From Symbiodinium natans (lineage: Eukaryota; Sar; Dinophyceae; Suessiales; Symbiodiniaceae), in contig CAJNDS010001380.1 in assembly GCA_905221605.1 (NCBI GenBank), forward strand, positions 520,001-584,000: 64,000 nt of DNA, written 5' to 3'. Shown here in pieces: positions 43,529 through 54,442 of this stretch. Position numbers and translations under genes: made by a program. Positions within the stretch are counted from its first letter, which is position 1. The number at the start of each line of letters is the position of its first letter. A model generated the notes under the pieces. The model was not told the DNA's origin, made no database searches, and saw nothing but the letters and a program-made list of their open reading frames with translations.

Positions 43529-44469
43529 CCCCACACACACATTGCTTCCCATCCTGGGTTTCCTTCCGCTTTGGCAAAAACCTCTTGACATTTTTCAATG
43601 TCGCAGATAAGCCAGACACTTAATGTTCCCCTAACCCTATATAACCCGGCCGTGAATCAAAGCGGGCATAGACCAAACCCTAAACTCTACATCCAAACCC
43701 ACCACTGATTAAACATCAGGCACAAACTTTAAAACCTGACCCCAAACGTAAACAGCGTTCCAGAAGCTGGTGATAGATGTTTTGGGTTTTGGGTTGTCAT
43801 TTTCCAGGCAATGCGGCTTGTTTCTTCCCGTCTCACCCCCTTTAATGTGGTGGGGGCGGGGGGTGGTAGGGGCGAGGCGGGGCGGCGGGGTCCGTCGAGT
43901 ACCGACGCGCACTGTCGGGTACTCGACGGGCACTAAGGCCAAATCAATATTGACATTCTCCAAGCGTCTAAACATCCAAACATCTGCATTTGTTGAAAAC
44001 ATAAGTCAGTATCAAATCCAAATCGACCCAATTATTTTTACATCTTGTGCTCAGGCCGTCAGGCAACCGACATTTCCGTCGGGTACCGGACGCGTGCGGG
44101 AGGGGAGGGGGAGCACCTAACGGGTATTCGCGGGCGGCCGGGGGGGGCACGAGGCACATGCACAGGGGGATTAATACTCAGGTTTTAGAGCTCCGCTGCA
44201 AGGAGTGCATTGCTTTTTAGCGTTTAAGACTCAGGGGGTTGATTGTTTCCTATTGGAAAACGAACAAAAACTGTGCCTCAAGTCCCTAGTCGCCTTAAAA
44301 ACTTTAATTTAAGCCCTCAACCCTAAACCCGAAAAACCCCTAACAACATAAAGCCCCAAAGCCCTAAACCTGAAACCGTAAACGCTCTAAGACCCTAATT
44401 TAAGCTCAAAGCCCCACCGCCAGAAGCACTAAATCCTCAGCCCAAACTCTTAAACCAGAAGCTGGGCAG

Positions 44470-45355
44470 GGGGCGATGATGTTTCAAGGCTCTGTAGCTC
44501 ATACCCCTTATGACCAAGGCCACACAGCCCAGGGCTATGCTAAAGCCGAAGAAGGTCAGACTGAACCCCAAACCCCCAAACCCACTCTGGCCCGGCATGA
44601 GGGATGTGGGCCACCACGCCTTGTGTTTTGGGTCATCAGGGGATCAATACTCAGGTTTTGGAGCTTCGACGCAGGGGTAATCAGTGGGTTGAGTCTGTTT
44701 CTTTTTTGAAATCGAAAAAGATTTTGTTGGCAGCGCTTGAAACAGTAAAGTTGAACGCATGAGCTGAGTTAACCATTGAACTGAAAACAGAAAGCATGGT
44801 TTGTCTCCACTTAAAATTAAGTTGGCTGAGTTTACGCAATTTTCAAAAACTTCTCACCCGATAAAATGCAAGACGTTCGCAACAAAAAATGAGAGTGAAA
44901 GAGTTCTTTAAAAATCAGAGACTTTGTCCTAGACTCTAGACTTGGGGGGGAGGGGCAAAGGTCACCGAAAATCCTAAACACTGTAAGCCGCCAACGCTCA
45001 ACCCGAAACCCCTTAAAACATAAAACCCCAAAGCCCTAAACCTGAAACCGCAAACGCTCTAAGACCCTAAATTAAGCTCAAAGCCCCACCGCCAGACCAC
45101 AGCAGGGGGGAGGGGAGGGGGATAGCACCCTAAATCCTCAGCCCAAACTCTTAAACCAGAATATCCTCGAACACAAAGTGCTAATTATTCAGGCCGCAAA
45201 GCCTTCGGCCCTAAAACCTCAATTGAATTCTAGACCCTGAAGCCCTGATTGAACCCTTAAACCCTAAGCCCGAATTCCCACTGGCACACCACGGGGGAAC
45301 GGGAGCAGCAACAGCCCATTCCTATTGGGCTTAGCGTTTAGGAGTTGGGATTCGA
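44470..45355 (-). repeat. left arm of inverted pair 3
   Basis: Mirrored by 47,395-48,330 (axis near 46,380). Diagnostic words: GGAGCAGCAACAGCCCATTC at 45,302 against its complement at about 47,430, and TTTCAAGGCTCTGTAGCTCA at 44,480 against its complement at 48,295. Confidence 0.8.
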
Positions 45356-45448
45356 TAGGGAAACGCGAAAAAATGTATGCGTGCCCAGTATGCTTGCTCG
45401 AGGCTTCGGAAACCACTACAAATGTTGTCAACTGGCAATGAATTTGTA

Positions 45449-45454
<6 letters not shown>

Positions 45455-45486
<32 letters not shown>
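45455..45486. repeat. GT microsatellite
   Basis: About 15 perfect GT dinucleotides within the fold-back. Confidence 0.95.
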
Positions 45487-45488
<2 letters not shown>

Positions 45489-45997
45489 GCCGACATCTTG
45501 GTAATGTGGGTTGTAGCTGATGCATGTCCTTTTGCGGATATTATGTTTTGGGTATGTGGCTGCGCCGCTTTCTCCCCAATCGGTTTTGCTAGGCTCCAAA
45601 ACCAACCCCCCCAAGCGATTTTGTAGCAGAGGCTTCAAACTTATGCTTTTTTGCAAACGTCCCCCCATGGATCAGGTCGAACCCTAGGAGGGGGTAACCC
45701 ACCCCCGCCAGTCATACTTTGGCTATCGTTCGATACAAACATATATCTGAATTCTGTTCTTCAATAAATACAGATGAATATCCCGATGGCCCCCCCCTCC
45801 CGCCCCCTCGCTGATTCCCCTCCTGTTCCCACACAGTTTCCTCCCTGGCAAAACTCCCATGATGGTTTTCAGTTTCCTCCAAAATTGCATGTAGAAGACA
45901 AAGTCCCCTCCCACCTACCCGCCCCCCTTGAAAAATTCCCTGCGCCGCCCTTCGGCCCCCATCCCAAACTAAAGACGAAGCCCAAGTCCAAGCTTAG

Positions 45998-46000
<3 letters not shown>

Positions 46001-46045
<45 letters not shown>

Positions 46046-46046
46046 A
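46001..46046. repeat. CTG/CAG triplet repeat
   Basis: About 15 uninterrupted GCT/CTG units. The two flanking ORFs translate as poly-Cys (+) and poly-Gln (-), which are probably not proteins. Confidence 0.95.
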
Positions 46047-47394
46047 GGGTTTAAGTCTAAGGGCTCGATCAAAGCTTGAGGATCTAATGGGTAAGTCGGG
46101 CTTTAGTTTGAGGATTCTCATGTTTTAGGGTTTAGGGCTTTGGGCTGAGGGTCGTCCCCACAAATTTCAAGAGATTTGGCAGGACGGGAAGAAGTGTGTG
46201 TGGGAGGGGGGGAGGGAGGGAGGGAGGGAGCGAAAGGCGCGTGTACCCGACGGGTGCGTCGGACTGCATCCTAAGCCAGCCTAGCTACGCGCTATGCCGC
46301 TATGCCCAGTAACAATAGGAATGGGCTGTTGCTGCTCCTGTACCCCCGCGATGTGCTAGTGGGATCTCGGGTTCAGGGTTCAAGGGTTCAATCAGGGCCT
46401 TAGGGTCTAGAGTTCTATTGGGGCTTTCGGGCGTAAGGCGTTGCGGCCTAAATTAGCACTTTGGGTTCCAGGATACCCAAACCACCCCTCGAGTACACCC
46501 CTCCCCCCCCCCGGCACGCGTCGGGTACCCGATGGATATGTGTCTGTTTTCCGACGGGCCCCCTCTTGTAAGACAATTCTGTCAATTTGGATTCGTTGGC
46601 CTTTTCTGCTATCATTTGATACAAATACAGATTTGTTCGGACGGAGAATGTCAGGCCCGCAAACCCTGCAAACCCCAAGCCCCGACAACCAAAACCCAGA
46701 ACATTTTATCACCCACATATAAACAGCATAGCTTCTGGTTCAAGGTTGGGTTCCGGGCAAGTGTATGCCTTAAATTTCGTTAGTGGTGGGTTTGGATTTA
46801 GGGGTTAGGGTTTGGCCTCTGCCCGCTTTGATTCATGGCCGGCTCATTTAGGGTTAGGGGGTAATTACATGAAGTGTCTGGCTTGTCTAAAACATTGAAA
46901 AGAAGCAATGTGTGTGTGTGGGGGGGAGGGGAGGTGCCCGCGTCGGGTACCCGACGGGCGCACATCGGGCCCGTCGGGTAGCTGACGCGGGTTGGGGGAG
47001 CGGAAAGGGCGAAGAAGGGAACCCTGCACACCCTCACAGGAATGGCTGTTGCTGCTCCCCCCCTCGCTCCGTTGTGTGTGGTAGTGGGATTTAGGGTTTA
47101 GGGGTTCAGGGTTCAATCAGGGCTTGGGGTCTAGAGTTCAATTGGAGTTTCAGGGCATAGGGTTTAACAAGCGCTTTGCTTGAGGATTAGACCTTCAAAA
47201 TTTTGGGGTCAGGAGTTTGGTCCCTACCACCCCCGTGGTGTGGTGGCGGGGATTGGGGTTCAGGTTTAATTAGGCTTAACTTAAGGTCTCAGGGCGGAAA
47301 CCCAAGAAGTGTGTGTGAGGGGGGAGGGGGGAGGAGGGAGGGAGCGACGGGTCGCGTCGGGTATCCGACGCATGTGGGGAGGGAGACCGCCGAA

Positions 47395-48330
47395 ACCCAA
47401 CTCCTAAACGCTAAGCCCAATAGGAATGGGCTGTTGCTGCTCCCGTTCCTCGTGGTGTGCCAGTGGGATTTCGGGTTTAGGGTTTAAGAGTTCAATCAGG
47501 GCTTTAGGGTCTAGAGTTCAATTGAGGTTTTAGGGCCGAAGGCTTTGCGGCCTGAATAGCACTTTGGGTTCGAGGATATTCTGGTTTAAGAGTTTGGGCT
47601 GAGGATTTGGGATGCTATGCCCCTCCCCTCCCCCCTGCTGTGGTCTGGCGGTGGGGCTTTGAGCTTAATTTAGGGTCTTAGAGCGTTTGCGGTTTCAGGT
47701 TTAGGGCTTCGGGGTTTTGTGTTTAAGGGGTTTCGGGCTGAGCGTTGGCGGCTTACAGTGTTTAGGATTTTCGGTGACCTTTGCCCCTCCCCCCCAAGTC
47801 TAGAGTCTAGGACAAAGTCTCTGGTTTTTAAAGAACTCTTTCACTCTCATTTTTTGTTGCGAACGTCTTGCATTTTATCGGGTGAGAAGTTTTTGGAAAT
47901 TGAGTTAACTCAGCCAACTTAATTTGAAGTGGCACCAAAAACATGCTTTCTGTTTTCAATTCAATGGTAAACTCAGCTCTTGCGTTAAACTTTACTGTTT
48001 CAAGTGCTGCCAACAAAATCTTTTCGCGTTCACTCAAGAAACAAACTCAACCCACTGATTACCCCTGCATCGAAGCTCCCCTCCTGATGACCCAAAACAC
48101 CGCGGTGGCCCGCATCCCTCATGCCGGGCCACAGTGGGTTTCTGGGTTTGGGGGGTTGGGGGGGTTCAGTCTGACCTTCTTCAGCTTTAGTATAGCCCTC
48201 GCGAGGGGCTGTGTAGCCTTTGGGTTGTTGTTAGGGTTATGGGCGGTATAGCCCTAAGAGGGGCATGGGCTGTATAGCCTTCATTGGGGGTGTGAGCTAC
48301 AGAGCCTTGAAACATTATCGCCCCCTGCTC
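47395..48330 (+). repeat. right arm of inverted pair 3
   Basis: Reverse complement of 44,470-45,355. It also matches 35,070-35,330 in direct orientation (TCTAGAGTCTAGGACAAAGT). Confidence 0.8.
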
Positions 48331-49296
48331 ACCCCCAGAACACCCGTCGAGTACACCCCTCTCCCCCCGGCATGCGTCGGGTACCCGACGGATATGTGTC
48401 TGTTTTCCCACGGGCACCCCTCCCAAAATACTGTATTGTATGTAAGACAATTCTGTCAATTTGGATTCGTTGTTTTTTTGTTATCATTTGACACAAATAC
48501 AACTTTGTTTGGACGGAGAATGTCAATTTTGATTTGGCCTTCATTAAAAGACCGCAAAGCCTCAAAACCCCAAGCCCCGACAACCAAAACCCAGAACGTA
48601 GCATAGCTTCTGGTTCAAGGTTGGGTTCCGGGAAAGTGTATGCCTGTAATTTCATTAGTGGTAGGTTTGGATTTAGGGCTTAGGGTTTGGCCTCTGCCCG
48701 CTTTGATTCATGGCCGGCTTGTATAGGGTTAGGGGGTACATTAAGTGTCTGGCTTGTCTGGGACATTGAAAAATGTCAAGAAATTTTTGTGAGGGCGGAA
48801 ACCCAGGATGGGAAGCAATGTGTGTGTGTGGGGGGGAAGGGAGGTGCCCGCGTCGGGTACCCGACGGGCGCGCATCGGGCCCGTCGGGTAGATGACGCGG
48901 GTTGGGGGAGAGGAAAGGGCGAAGAAGGGAACCCTGCACACCCTCAGCCCTGCATCCTAAACAAGAAGCCTTAAAGCTGAATCCCACGTCTTAAGCCCTA
49001 AGCCTAGCAGGAATGGGCTGTTGCTGCTCCCCCCCCCAATGGTACCCCCCAATGTGCGTGGTAGTGGGATTTAGGGTTTAGGGGTTAAGGGTTCAATCAG
49101 GGCTGGAGGTCTAGAGTTCAATTGGAGTGTCAGGGCATAGGGTTTAACAAGCGCTTTGCTTGAGGATTAGACCTTCAAAATTTAGGGGTCAGGAGTTTGC
49201 TCCCATTTGGGGTGTGGGGTGTGGGGGGGTGTGGGGTGTGTGGAGTGTGGTGTGTGGGGTGTGTGAGGTCCCCGGACCCTGCGCCCTCAACCCTAG

Positions 49297-49947
49297 GCAG
49301 TGCAGTTCAAGACCAACTACATGACGTGAGGGCTATCAGTGCCACAGGAACCGCCTTCGCAGCTATTCGGCAGGATGGCTCTGTGGTGACCTGGGGTGGT
49401 GATCTTGGGGGTGGCAACTGCAATGACGTGCGTGCTCAGCTGGTGGACGTGCAGCAGATCCAAGCCACCAAAGGTGCTTTTGCTGCTATCTTGGCAGACG
49501 GCTCTGTTGTGACCTGGGGCAATCCAGTAACAGGCGGCACCTGCATCCATGTGCAAAGCCAACTGAGACGTGTGTCGCAGATCCAAGCAACCGACAGAGC
49601 TTTTGCAGCTATCACGGAAGGTGGCTCCGTTGTGGCCCTGGGGTGATGTGCGCTATGGAGGTGACAGGGCCTTTGGAGCTACCACACCGGTGGAACCACT
49701 TCAGGGCGTGCAAGCAATCCAGGCAAATTATGTTGCTTTTGCAGCGCTGCTCGACAATGGCCGGGTGCTGACTTGGGGAGCACCACAGGCCGGTGGTGAC
49801 AGTGCTGCTGTACAGAGCCTCTTGAAGAACGTCCGACAGATTGCAGCCTCTCACATGGCTTTTGCTGCCATCCTGCGAGATGGATCCGTTGTCAGCTGGG
49901 GCGATGCGACCCATGGCGGTGGGTTTCACCAAGACCTTAGCCAATGA
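49297..49947 (+). pseudogene. RCC1-like repeat coding region with one-base frameshift
   Basis: After CCTAG|G the frame gives RCC1-like repeats of about 38 residues, each with AFAAI..DGSVVTWG: TAFAAIRQDGSVVTWG, GAFAAILADGSVVTWG, RAFAAITEGGSVVALG, VAFAALLDNGRVLTWG, MAFAAILRDGSVVSWG. Such repeats build beta-propellers for protein or chromatin binding and are abundant in dinoflagellates. At 49,636-49,638 an extra C in GCCCTGG changes expected VVAWGD to VVALG-stop (TGA 49,644). The frame resumes as WGDVRYGGD and runs to TGA at 49,945. It is either a broken gene or a sequencing error. Upstream exons are not found, and the exon begins 27 bp from the end of the fold-back element. Confidence 0.82.
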
Positions 49948-49949
49948 GC

Positions 49950-50404
49950 TTCTAGGTACCAGGTAGGCCCTTGGGGAATTATATTGTTCACTTACTGGGT
50001 AGAAAAGGATCGTATTCGGGCTGAGGGGTTGAGGGCGTTCAAGTTCAGGGCGGTCGAGGAATTTTGGGTTTAGGCTTCGAGGAATTTAGGCTTTGGGCTT
50101 AGAAGTCTAAGGTCTCGCTTCTGGAGCCTAAACCCTATAGCCTTCAACCCTAGAAGCCCAACAACGCCATGATCCCTACCCCTAAACCCTAAACCCTGAG
50201 TCAAGCCCCACACCGAGGAATTTAGGGTTTATGAGTTCAGGGTCTGGAACCCCTGCACTCTAAACCCCGAACCCTAAATTTACCCTAATTGCTAAGTCCC
50301 ACGCCCTAAGTCCTATAACCTAAGTCCTAAGCCCCTTTCAGCTCCAGGTTCGGCCGGCGGCAGGTTCGGTTATTACCCCAAACTCCCAACCCCCAGAACT
50401 CCTA
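49950..50404. other. no gene seen
   Basis: Degenerate CCCTAAA/TTTAGGG words only, between the RCC1-like stop and repeat family I. It should include the 3' UTR of the RCC1-like unit. Confidence 0.5.
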
Positions 50405-50605
50405 AAGGCTTGTTCTTGGCTCAAAATATGTTAATTGTGGGCGCCACTTGGAGCAAAATGTTTTTTGGCTGGCAGTTCTTGGTTCAAAACTATTTTTGAT
50501 TTGTTGGCACTACTTGTAGCAAAACATCTAAATTTAGAGATTTTTTGCACACACACACACATTCTTCCAAACATATTCATTACATACCATACAACATGGC
50601 ACAGG
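50405..50605. repeat. dispersed repeat family I, copy 2
   Basis: Same internal words as the copy at 31,460. The CA tract here is shorter. Confidence 0.8.
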
Positions 50606-50828
50606 CACAGGCCCTGCAAAGGTCACCTTTCTGTAGGGTCACCTTTGGTAGTCTCCGATATCAGGGCACTTAAGGGGCTTATAAGTCAACCCTCAACCCT
50701 CAACCCTCAACCCTAAACCCTAAAAACCCAAAAACCCTAAAAACCCTAAAACCCTAAAAACCCTAAACCCTAAACCCTAAACCCAGTACAGTTGTAATTG
50801 GTTAACACAGTACCATGAACCTCCAAGT
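50605..50828. mobile_element. MITE-like family F copy split by a telomere array
   Basis: CCCTGCAAAGGTCACCTTT...GTCACCTTTGGTAGTCTCCG...CTTATAAGT, degenerate then perfect CCCTAAA, then AGTACAGTTGTAATTGGTTA and CCATGAACCTCCAAGT. Confidence 0.7.
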
Positions 50829-50830
50829 AG

Positions 50831-50862
50831 GGGTGGCTGAACCCGCGGAGGCCTACTTCGAG
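50831..50862 (+). CDS. candidate micro-exon beside family F element
   Basis: The acceptor AAGTAG is the edge of a family F element; the donor GAG|GCAAGT is a strong GC-type site. It reads VAEPAEAYFE. It may belong to the gene ending at 53,141. Confidence 0.38.
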
Positions 50863-51242
50863 GCAAGTGCCTCATTGAAACTACCTCATTCCCAGATCTT
50901 AATTGAGGGTTTAGGGTTTACGGTTTAGGGTTTAGGGTTTAGTGTTCAGGGGCTAGGGTTTAGGGTTTAGGGTTTAGGGGCTAGGGTTTAGGGTTTAGGG
51001 TTCAGGGTTTAGGATATACCCTGATTCGCAATGACCCTTGGTGACCCTTAGTAGAAATCAGGATAAGGGTTTTGGAAGATCCGGGTTAGTACTTGGGGGG
51101 GTCCAGGTACACCGCTACAGCCTAAACTAGGGGTCCCGCACAACCACACAAACACAAGGATCCCGCAAACAGTTTTTTTTTTTGCGTAATCCCGCCCAAA
51201 GGGGGCCCTTAGACCCCAATAGTAGGATCCTATGTGGTTTTA

Positions 51243-51365
51243 TCCAGATCTTCCAAAACCCCTTAATTGAGGAGTATACCCTATTTCATAATAATGATCC
51301 TGATTATGATCCTTAGTATAAATACGGGTAAAATCTTTCATCACGAGGTTTTGGAAGATCTGGGT
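51243..51365. mobile_element. MITE-like family B copy
   Basis: CCAGATCTTCCAAAACCCCT...GGTTTTGGAAGATCTGGGT, clear terminal inverted repeats. A half copy lies at 51,010-51,088. Confidence 0.75.
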
Positions 51366-51451
51366 GGGGTCCGCACGCGCGCGCGTCCGCGTGGCGGCTC
51401 GTGCCCGCCGGGAGCGAAGCTAGACCCCTCAATTCCCCCTTAAATGGTGGT

Positions 51452-51517
51452 CGGGTTTAGGGTTTAGGGTTTAGGGTTTAGGGTTTAGGGTTTAGGGTTT
51501 AGGGTTTAGGGTTTAGG
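51452..51517 (+). repeat. telomere-motif array, 9 TTTAGGG
   Basis: Perfect array directly abutting a family G element at 51,515. Confidence 0.95.
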
Positions 51518-51605
51518 GGTACCTTGTGGGGGTCCTTTCTTTTTTAGGGATCCTGCTATTTTGGGATCTGTTGTGGGGGTCCGCTATTTTCATAAACCCT
51601 CACAT
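51515..51605. mobile_element. MITE-like family G copy
   Basis: GGGTACCTTGTGGGGGTCC...GGGGTCCGCTATTTTCATAA, directly after a TTTAGGG array. Confidence 0.55.
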
Positions 51606-51813
51606 GCTTCACCCCGAATTCCCTGAACCTTCCGGCCTTTATGGAGAGCTTCATTTTAGGTTAAACCCTAAACCCTACCCCCTAAACCCTAAACCCTAAA
51701 CCCTAAACCCTAAACCCTAAACCCTAAACCCTAAACCCTAACCTAAATTCTAAACCCTCAACCCGAAACCCTAAACCCTAAACCCTAAATCACGGGGTTT
51801 CCACGCAACGAAG

Positions 51814-51867
51814 GTTTCTGGGCTGCCAGAGCTTTACGCGAGATGAGCCGTTCTGCGATCCGCCAAG
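51814..51867 (+). CDS. candidate exon, unrecognised
   Basis: GAAG|GT to CAAG|GCGTGC brackets 54 nt reading FWAARALREMSRSAIRQ. It sits between a CCCTAAA and a TTTAGGG array. The frame stays open in both directions (GFPRNE upstream, GVPGCLAVIGIG downstream). Confidence 0.42.
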
Positions 51868-52107
51868 GCGTGCCAGGATGTCTTGCTGTCATTGGCATAG
51901 GGTTTAGGGTTTAGGGTTAAGGTTCAGGGTTTAGGGTTAAGGGTTTAGGGTTCAGGGTTTAGGGTTTAGAGTGGCATTGCATTGGGCTTCGCTGTTTGTG
52001 TGATCACTTTCTTTCGGCTTGCATGATTATTCTGAGGTAGCATTGCCAAACAACTAATCATGCACTTGAATTAGATCTGTCTTGAAGAGTAAACATATCA
52101 AGAAATA

Positions 52108-52148
<41 letters not shown>

Positions 52149-52175
52149 ATATACATATATATTTATATTTATATT

Positions 52176-52210
<35 letters not shown>

Positions 52211-52215
52211 GTATA
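52108..52215. repeat. AT microsatellite
   Basis: Two long (AT)n blocks separated by TTTATATTTATATTTATG-like text. Confidence 0.95.
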
Positions 52216-52339
52216 TACACATCTGTACGTACATGCAGTGAAGGGACCCAAGATGTATTCTTAGTTGTGTTTAGAAAGAGGTCGGGGAGCGGGGGCAACG
52301 GGGGTGACTTTCACTAGGGTTCATGGGCGGTTTTATCTA

Positions 52340-52452
52340 CCCAGATCTTCCAAGACTCCTTAATTTAGGATTAAACCCGAATACATACTAAGGATCACGA
52401 TTATGAATTAGGGTATATTCCTTGATTTAGGGGTTTTGGAAGATCTGGGTAC
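52340..52452. mobile_element. MITE-like family B copy
   Basis: CCCAGATCTTCCAAGACTCC...GGGTTTTGGAAGATCTGGGT. Confidence 0.75.
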
Positions 52453-52491
52453 ATGTTTTGTTTTTTTTTTAATCTAGATTAGGGCAGAACC

Positions 52492-52712
52492 TAGGACCCA
52501 GAGCCGGCCCTTGTTCATGTTTGTTAGTTTCAGTTCCCTTCTAAGCCCCTTGCAAAGCAAAAGGGCATACCTTTTTATTCCTAGGTTACGTTTCCAAAAA
52601 CCCTAAACCCTAACCCTAAACCCTAAACCCTAAACCCTAAACCCTAAACCCTAAACCCTAAACCCTAAACCCTAAACCCTAAGCATTCCTAGGACTACTC
52701 TTGGTGTAGTCG
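52492..52712. mobile_element. MITE-like family C copy split by a telomere array
   Basis: Left part GGACCCAGAGCCGGCCCTTG...TTATTCCTAGGTTACG, then CCCTAAA array, then GCATTCCTAGGACTACTCTT. The breakpoint region is present on both sides. Confidence 0.75.
52601..52682 (-). repeat. telomere-motif array inside a family C element
   Basis: About 11 CCCTAAA units splitting a family C element. ATTCCTAGG occurs on both sides of the array. Confidence 0.92.
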
Positions 52713-52769
52713 TGGAGAGCGCCGTCGGCCTAGCCGACAGCGGAGTGCAGAGCACTCCGTGGTATCGAA
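52710..52769 (+). CDS. candidate penultimate exon
   Basis: After GTGTAG the frame reads VESAVGLADSGVQSTPWYR, with GC at 52,770 as possible donor. It is probably part of the gene that ends at 53,141, but phases do not match simply, so the join is unresolved. The acceptor lies at the border of an interrupted family C element. Confidence 0.38.
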
Positions 52770-52869
52770 GCTTCAGTCCAGGGCTTGGGTTTAGGGTTTA
52801 CGGTTTAGGGTTTAGGGTTTAGGGTTTAGGGTTTAGGGTTTAGGGTTTAGGGTTTATGGTTTAGGGTTG

Positions 52870-53141
52870 GGCTCATGGCTTGGATTCAGCCCCTCATTGA
52901 ACCATGTTTCGAAGACACTTACGAAGCCTGGAAGCAGGAGAGCAGAGCCAATGGTATTGTTTCCAAGTGGAAGATCCGGACCGGGGATGCATGGGTGCCT
53001 TGTGAGTCCGGCACTCCCGGCGCCGTATACATTGTGACGTTCACCAGCGCCTTTGACCAACCCAGTTTCTTCTGGATGAACTCACGGCATGGCGCGGCGA
53101 CTGCCTTAGAAGACATCCTGGGGGGTGTAGACTTGGAGTAA
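52870..53141 (+). CDS. terminal exon of unknown protein
   Basis: Open frame ending in TAA at 53,139-53,141. It begins LMAWIQPLIEPCFEDTYEAW, then KQESRANGIVSKWKIRTGDA, WVPCESGTPGAVYIVTFTSA, FDQPSFFWMNSRHGAATALE and DILGGVDLE. Balanced composition, GC-rich third positions and Trp/Cys content make it clearly protein-like. The start may be the acceptor GATTCAG near 52,888 or upstream; the ATG at 52,875 need not be the start. I do not recognise the family. Confidence 0.6.
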
Positions 53142-54339
53142 ACCCTCAACCTCCCGCCTCCTGCCCCCCCCCCCCCCCCAAAGCAAAAATCTCCAGGAAC
53201 ACTCTGGGGCTGGGCAATTTGGGGACACTCTGGGGCTGGGCACTCCTCCAGGAAAATCTGGGGTTGGGCACCACTCTGCGGTTGGCACTCCGGGGGGACT
53301 TTGGGGGCTACTCTGGGTTTGCGCCCCCAGACACCCAGACCCCCCAGACCCTCCAGACCCCCCAGACCCCCCAGACCCCCCAGACCCCCCCGACCCCCCA
53401 CACCCCCCAAACCCCCAGACTCCAGATCTCTGGGACCGCCCAGACCCCCCCAGACCCCCCAGACCCCCCACACCCCCTCCGGGAACCGGGGACACTCTGG
53501 GTTGGGCATTCCAGGCAGACTCTGGGCTTGGCTCTGGGCTGGGCACTTTGCACTCCTGGGCTGGGACTCTGGGGTTGGGCACTCCAGGGAGGACACTTTG
53601 GGGTTGGGCACCCCAGGGATGAGCGAGGAGTAGACCGGGCGAGGAGAAGAGTTTCGGGCGAGGAGAGGAGTTGAGTTTAAATCTAACAACCCCACACCGA
53701 GGGTGGGGAAGAAAGCAAACACACAGACACACCCACACACACACACAGACAAAAGAAAAAGGAGCAAACAACAAACAAAGCAACGAAGAGGTGACAGACA
53801 CGTTGCCTGCGAGTCACAAGACACGTTTCCATGAAACCCCTGAATCTGAATCTTCTAGATGCCGACAACCCCCTCCGCCCCTTAAACCCTAAACCCTAAA
53901 CCTTAAACCCTGACCCTAAGCCCCTAGCCTCTAAACCCCAAACATTGAACCCTAAGCCCTCAGGCCGTAAGCCCTACCCCCTAAAACCCTAAACCCCTAA
54001 ACCCCTAAACCCACAACCTTTTCAATCCCTAAACCCCAATCCCGAATACCGAAGCGTCTAACCCCTATGCCCAAATCCTAAACCCCCAAAATCTAACCCC
54101 TAAACCCTAAAGCCTTTCGTTTAAGCCCTACAGCCCAAACCCTGAACCCCATAAACCCTTAATCTCCAAACCCTACAGTCAGCTCCAAAAAGTTGGAACA
54201 TCCTTATCCCCACACCCCAAAAGGTGTATATACTAAAGGGAATCCCAGTTCTAATCATCCGTAAACCACGTTCAGCCTAAACCCCTAAACCCTAAACCCT
54301 AAACCCTAAACCCTAAACCCTAAACCCTAAACCCTAAAC
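53141..54339. other. C/G-rich tandem tract and degenerate arrays, no gene
   Basis: 53,160-53,680 holds irregular tandem repeats of CCCAGACCC and CACTCTGGGGTTGGG type, giving long low-complexity ORFs on both strands. 53,880-54,200 is degenerate CCCTAAA. 54,285-54,338 is a CCCTAAA array. The repetitive Gly/Val/Trp or Pro/Thr translations do not look like proteins. Confidence 0.6.
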
Positions 54340-54442
54340 TTTCTGGAGTTTACTGTAAACCCAACCAGAGCCGCCCGCAGCCTGGAATCGGACCGCGACT
54401 ACTCCGTGAAGGTCAGAGAGAAGTGTGGGGAGCCGAGGTTTG
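54340..54442 (+). CDS. exon, FN3-like C-terminal strands
   Basis: The frame FLEFTVNPTRAARSLESDRD then YSVKVREKCGEPRFG ends at a GTAGCA donor-like site. L.s..(D/E)Y.v.V....G is typical of strands E-F of fibronectin type III domains, which are adhesion or scaffolding modules. The upstream border is in a CCCTAAA array. Confidence 0.5.

Noticed and set aside
46001-46072. Poly-Gln or poly-Cys protein at the CTG repeat
   Set aside because: Only the microsatellite and unrelated flanks support it; no start, splice or domain context.
35419-49000. Many ORFs of 60-150 codons in the fold-back
   Set aside because: The same DNA is open in opposite strands and in each mirrored copy with different frames. 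Recurrent text such as GTRRVP comes from the GTCGGGTACCCGAC palindrome, not from a protein.
52919-53824. 301-codon minus-strand ORF and overlapping + ORFs
   Set aside because: It crosses the well-supported + terminal exon antisense and then runs through CCCAGACCC tandem repeats. It is a shadow plus low complexity.
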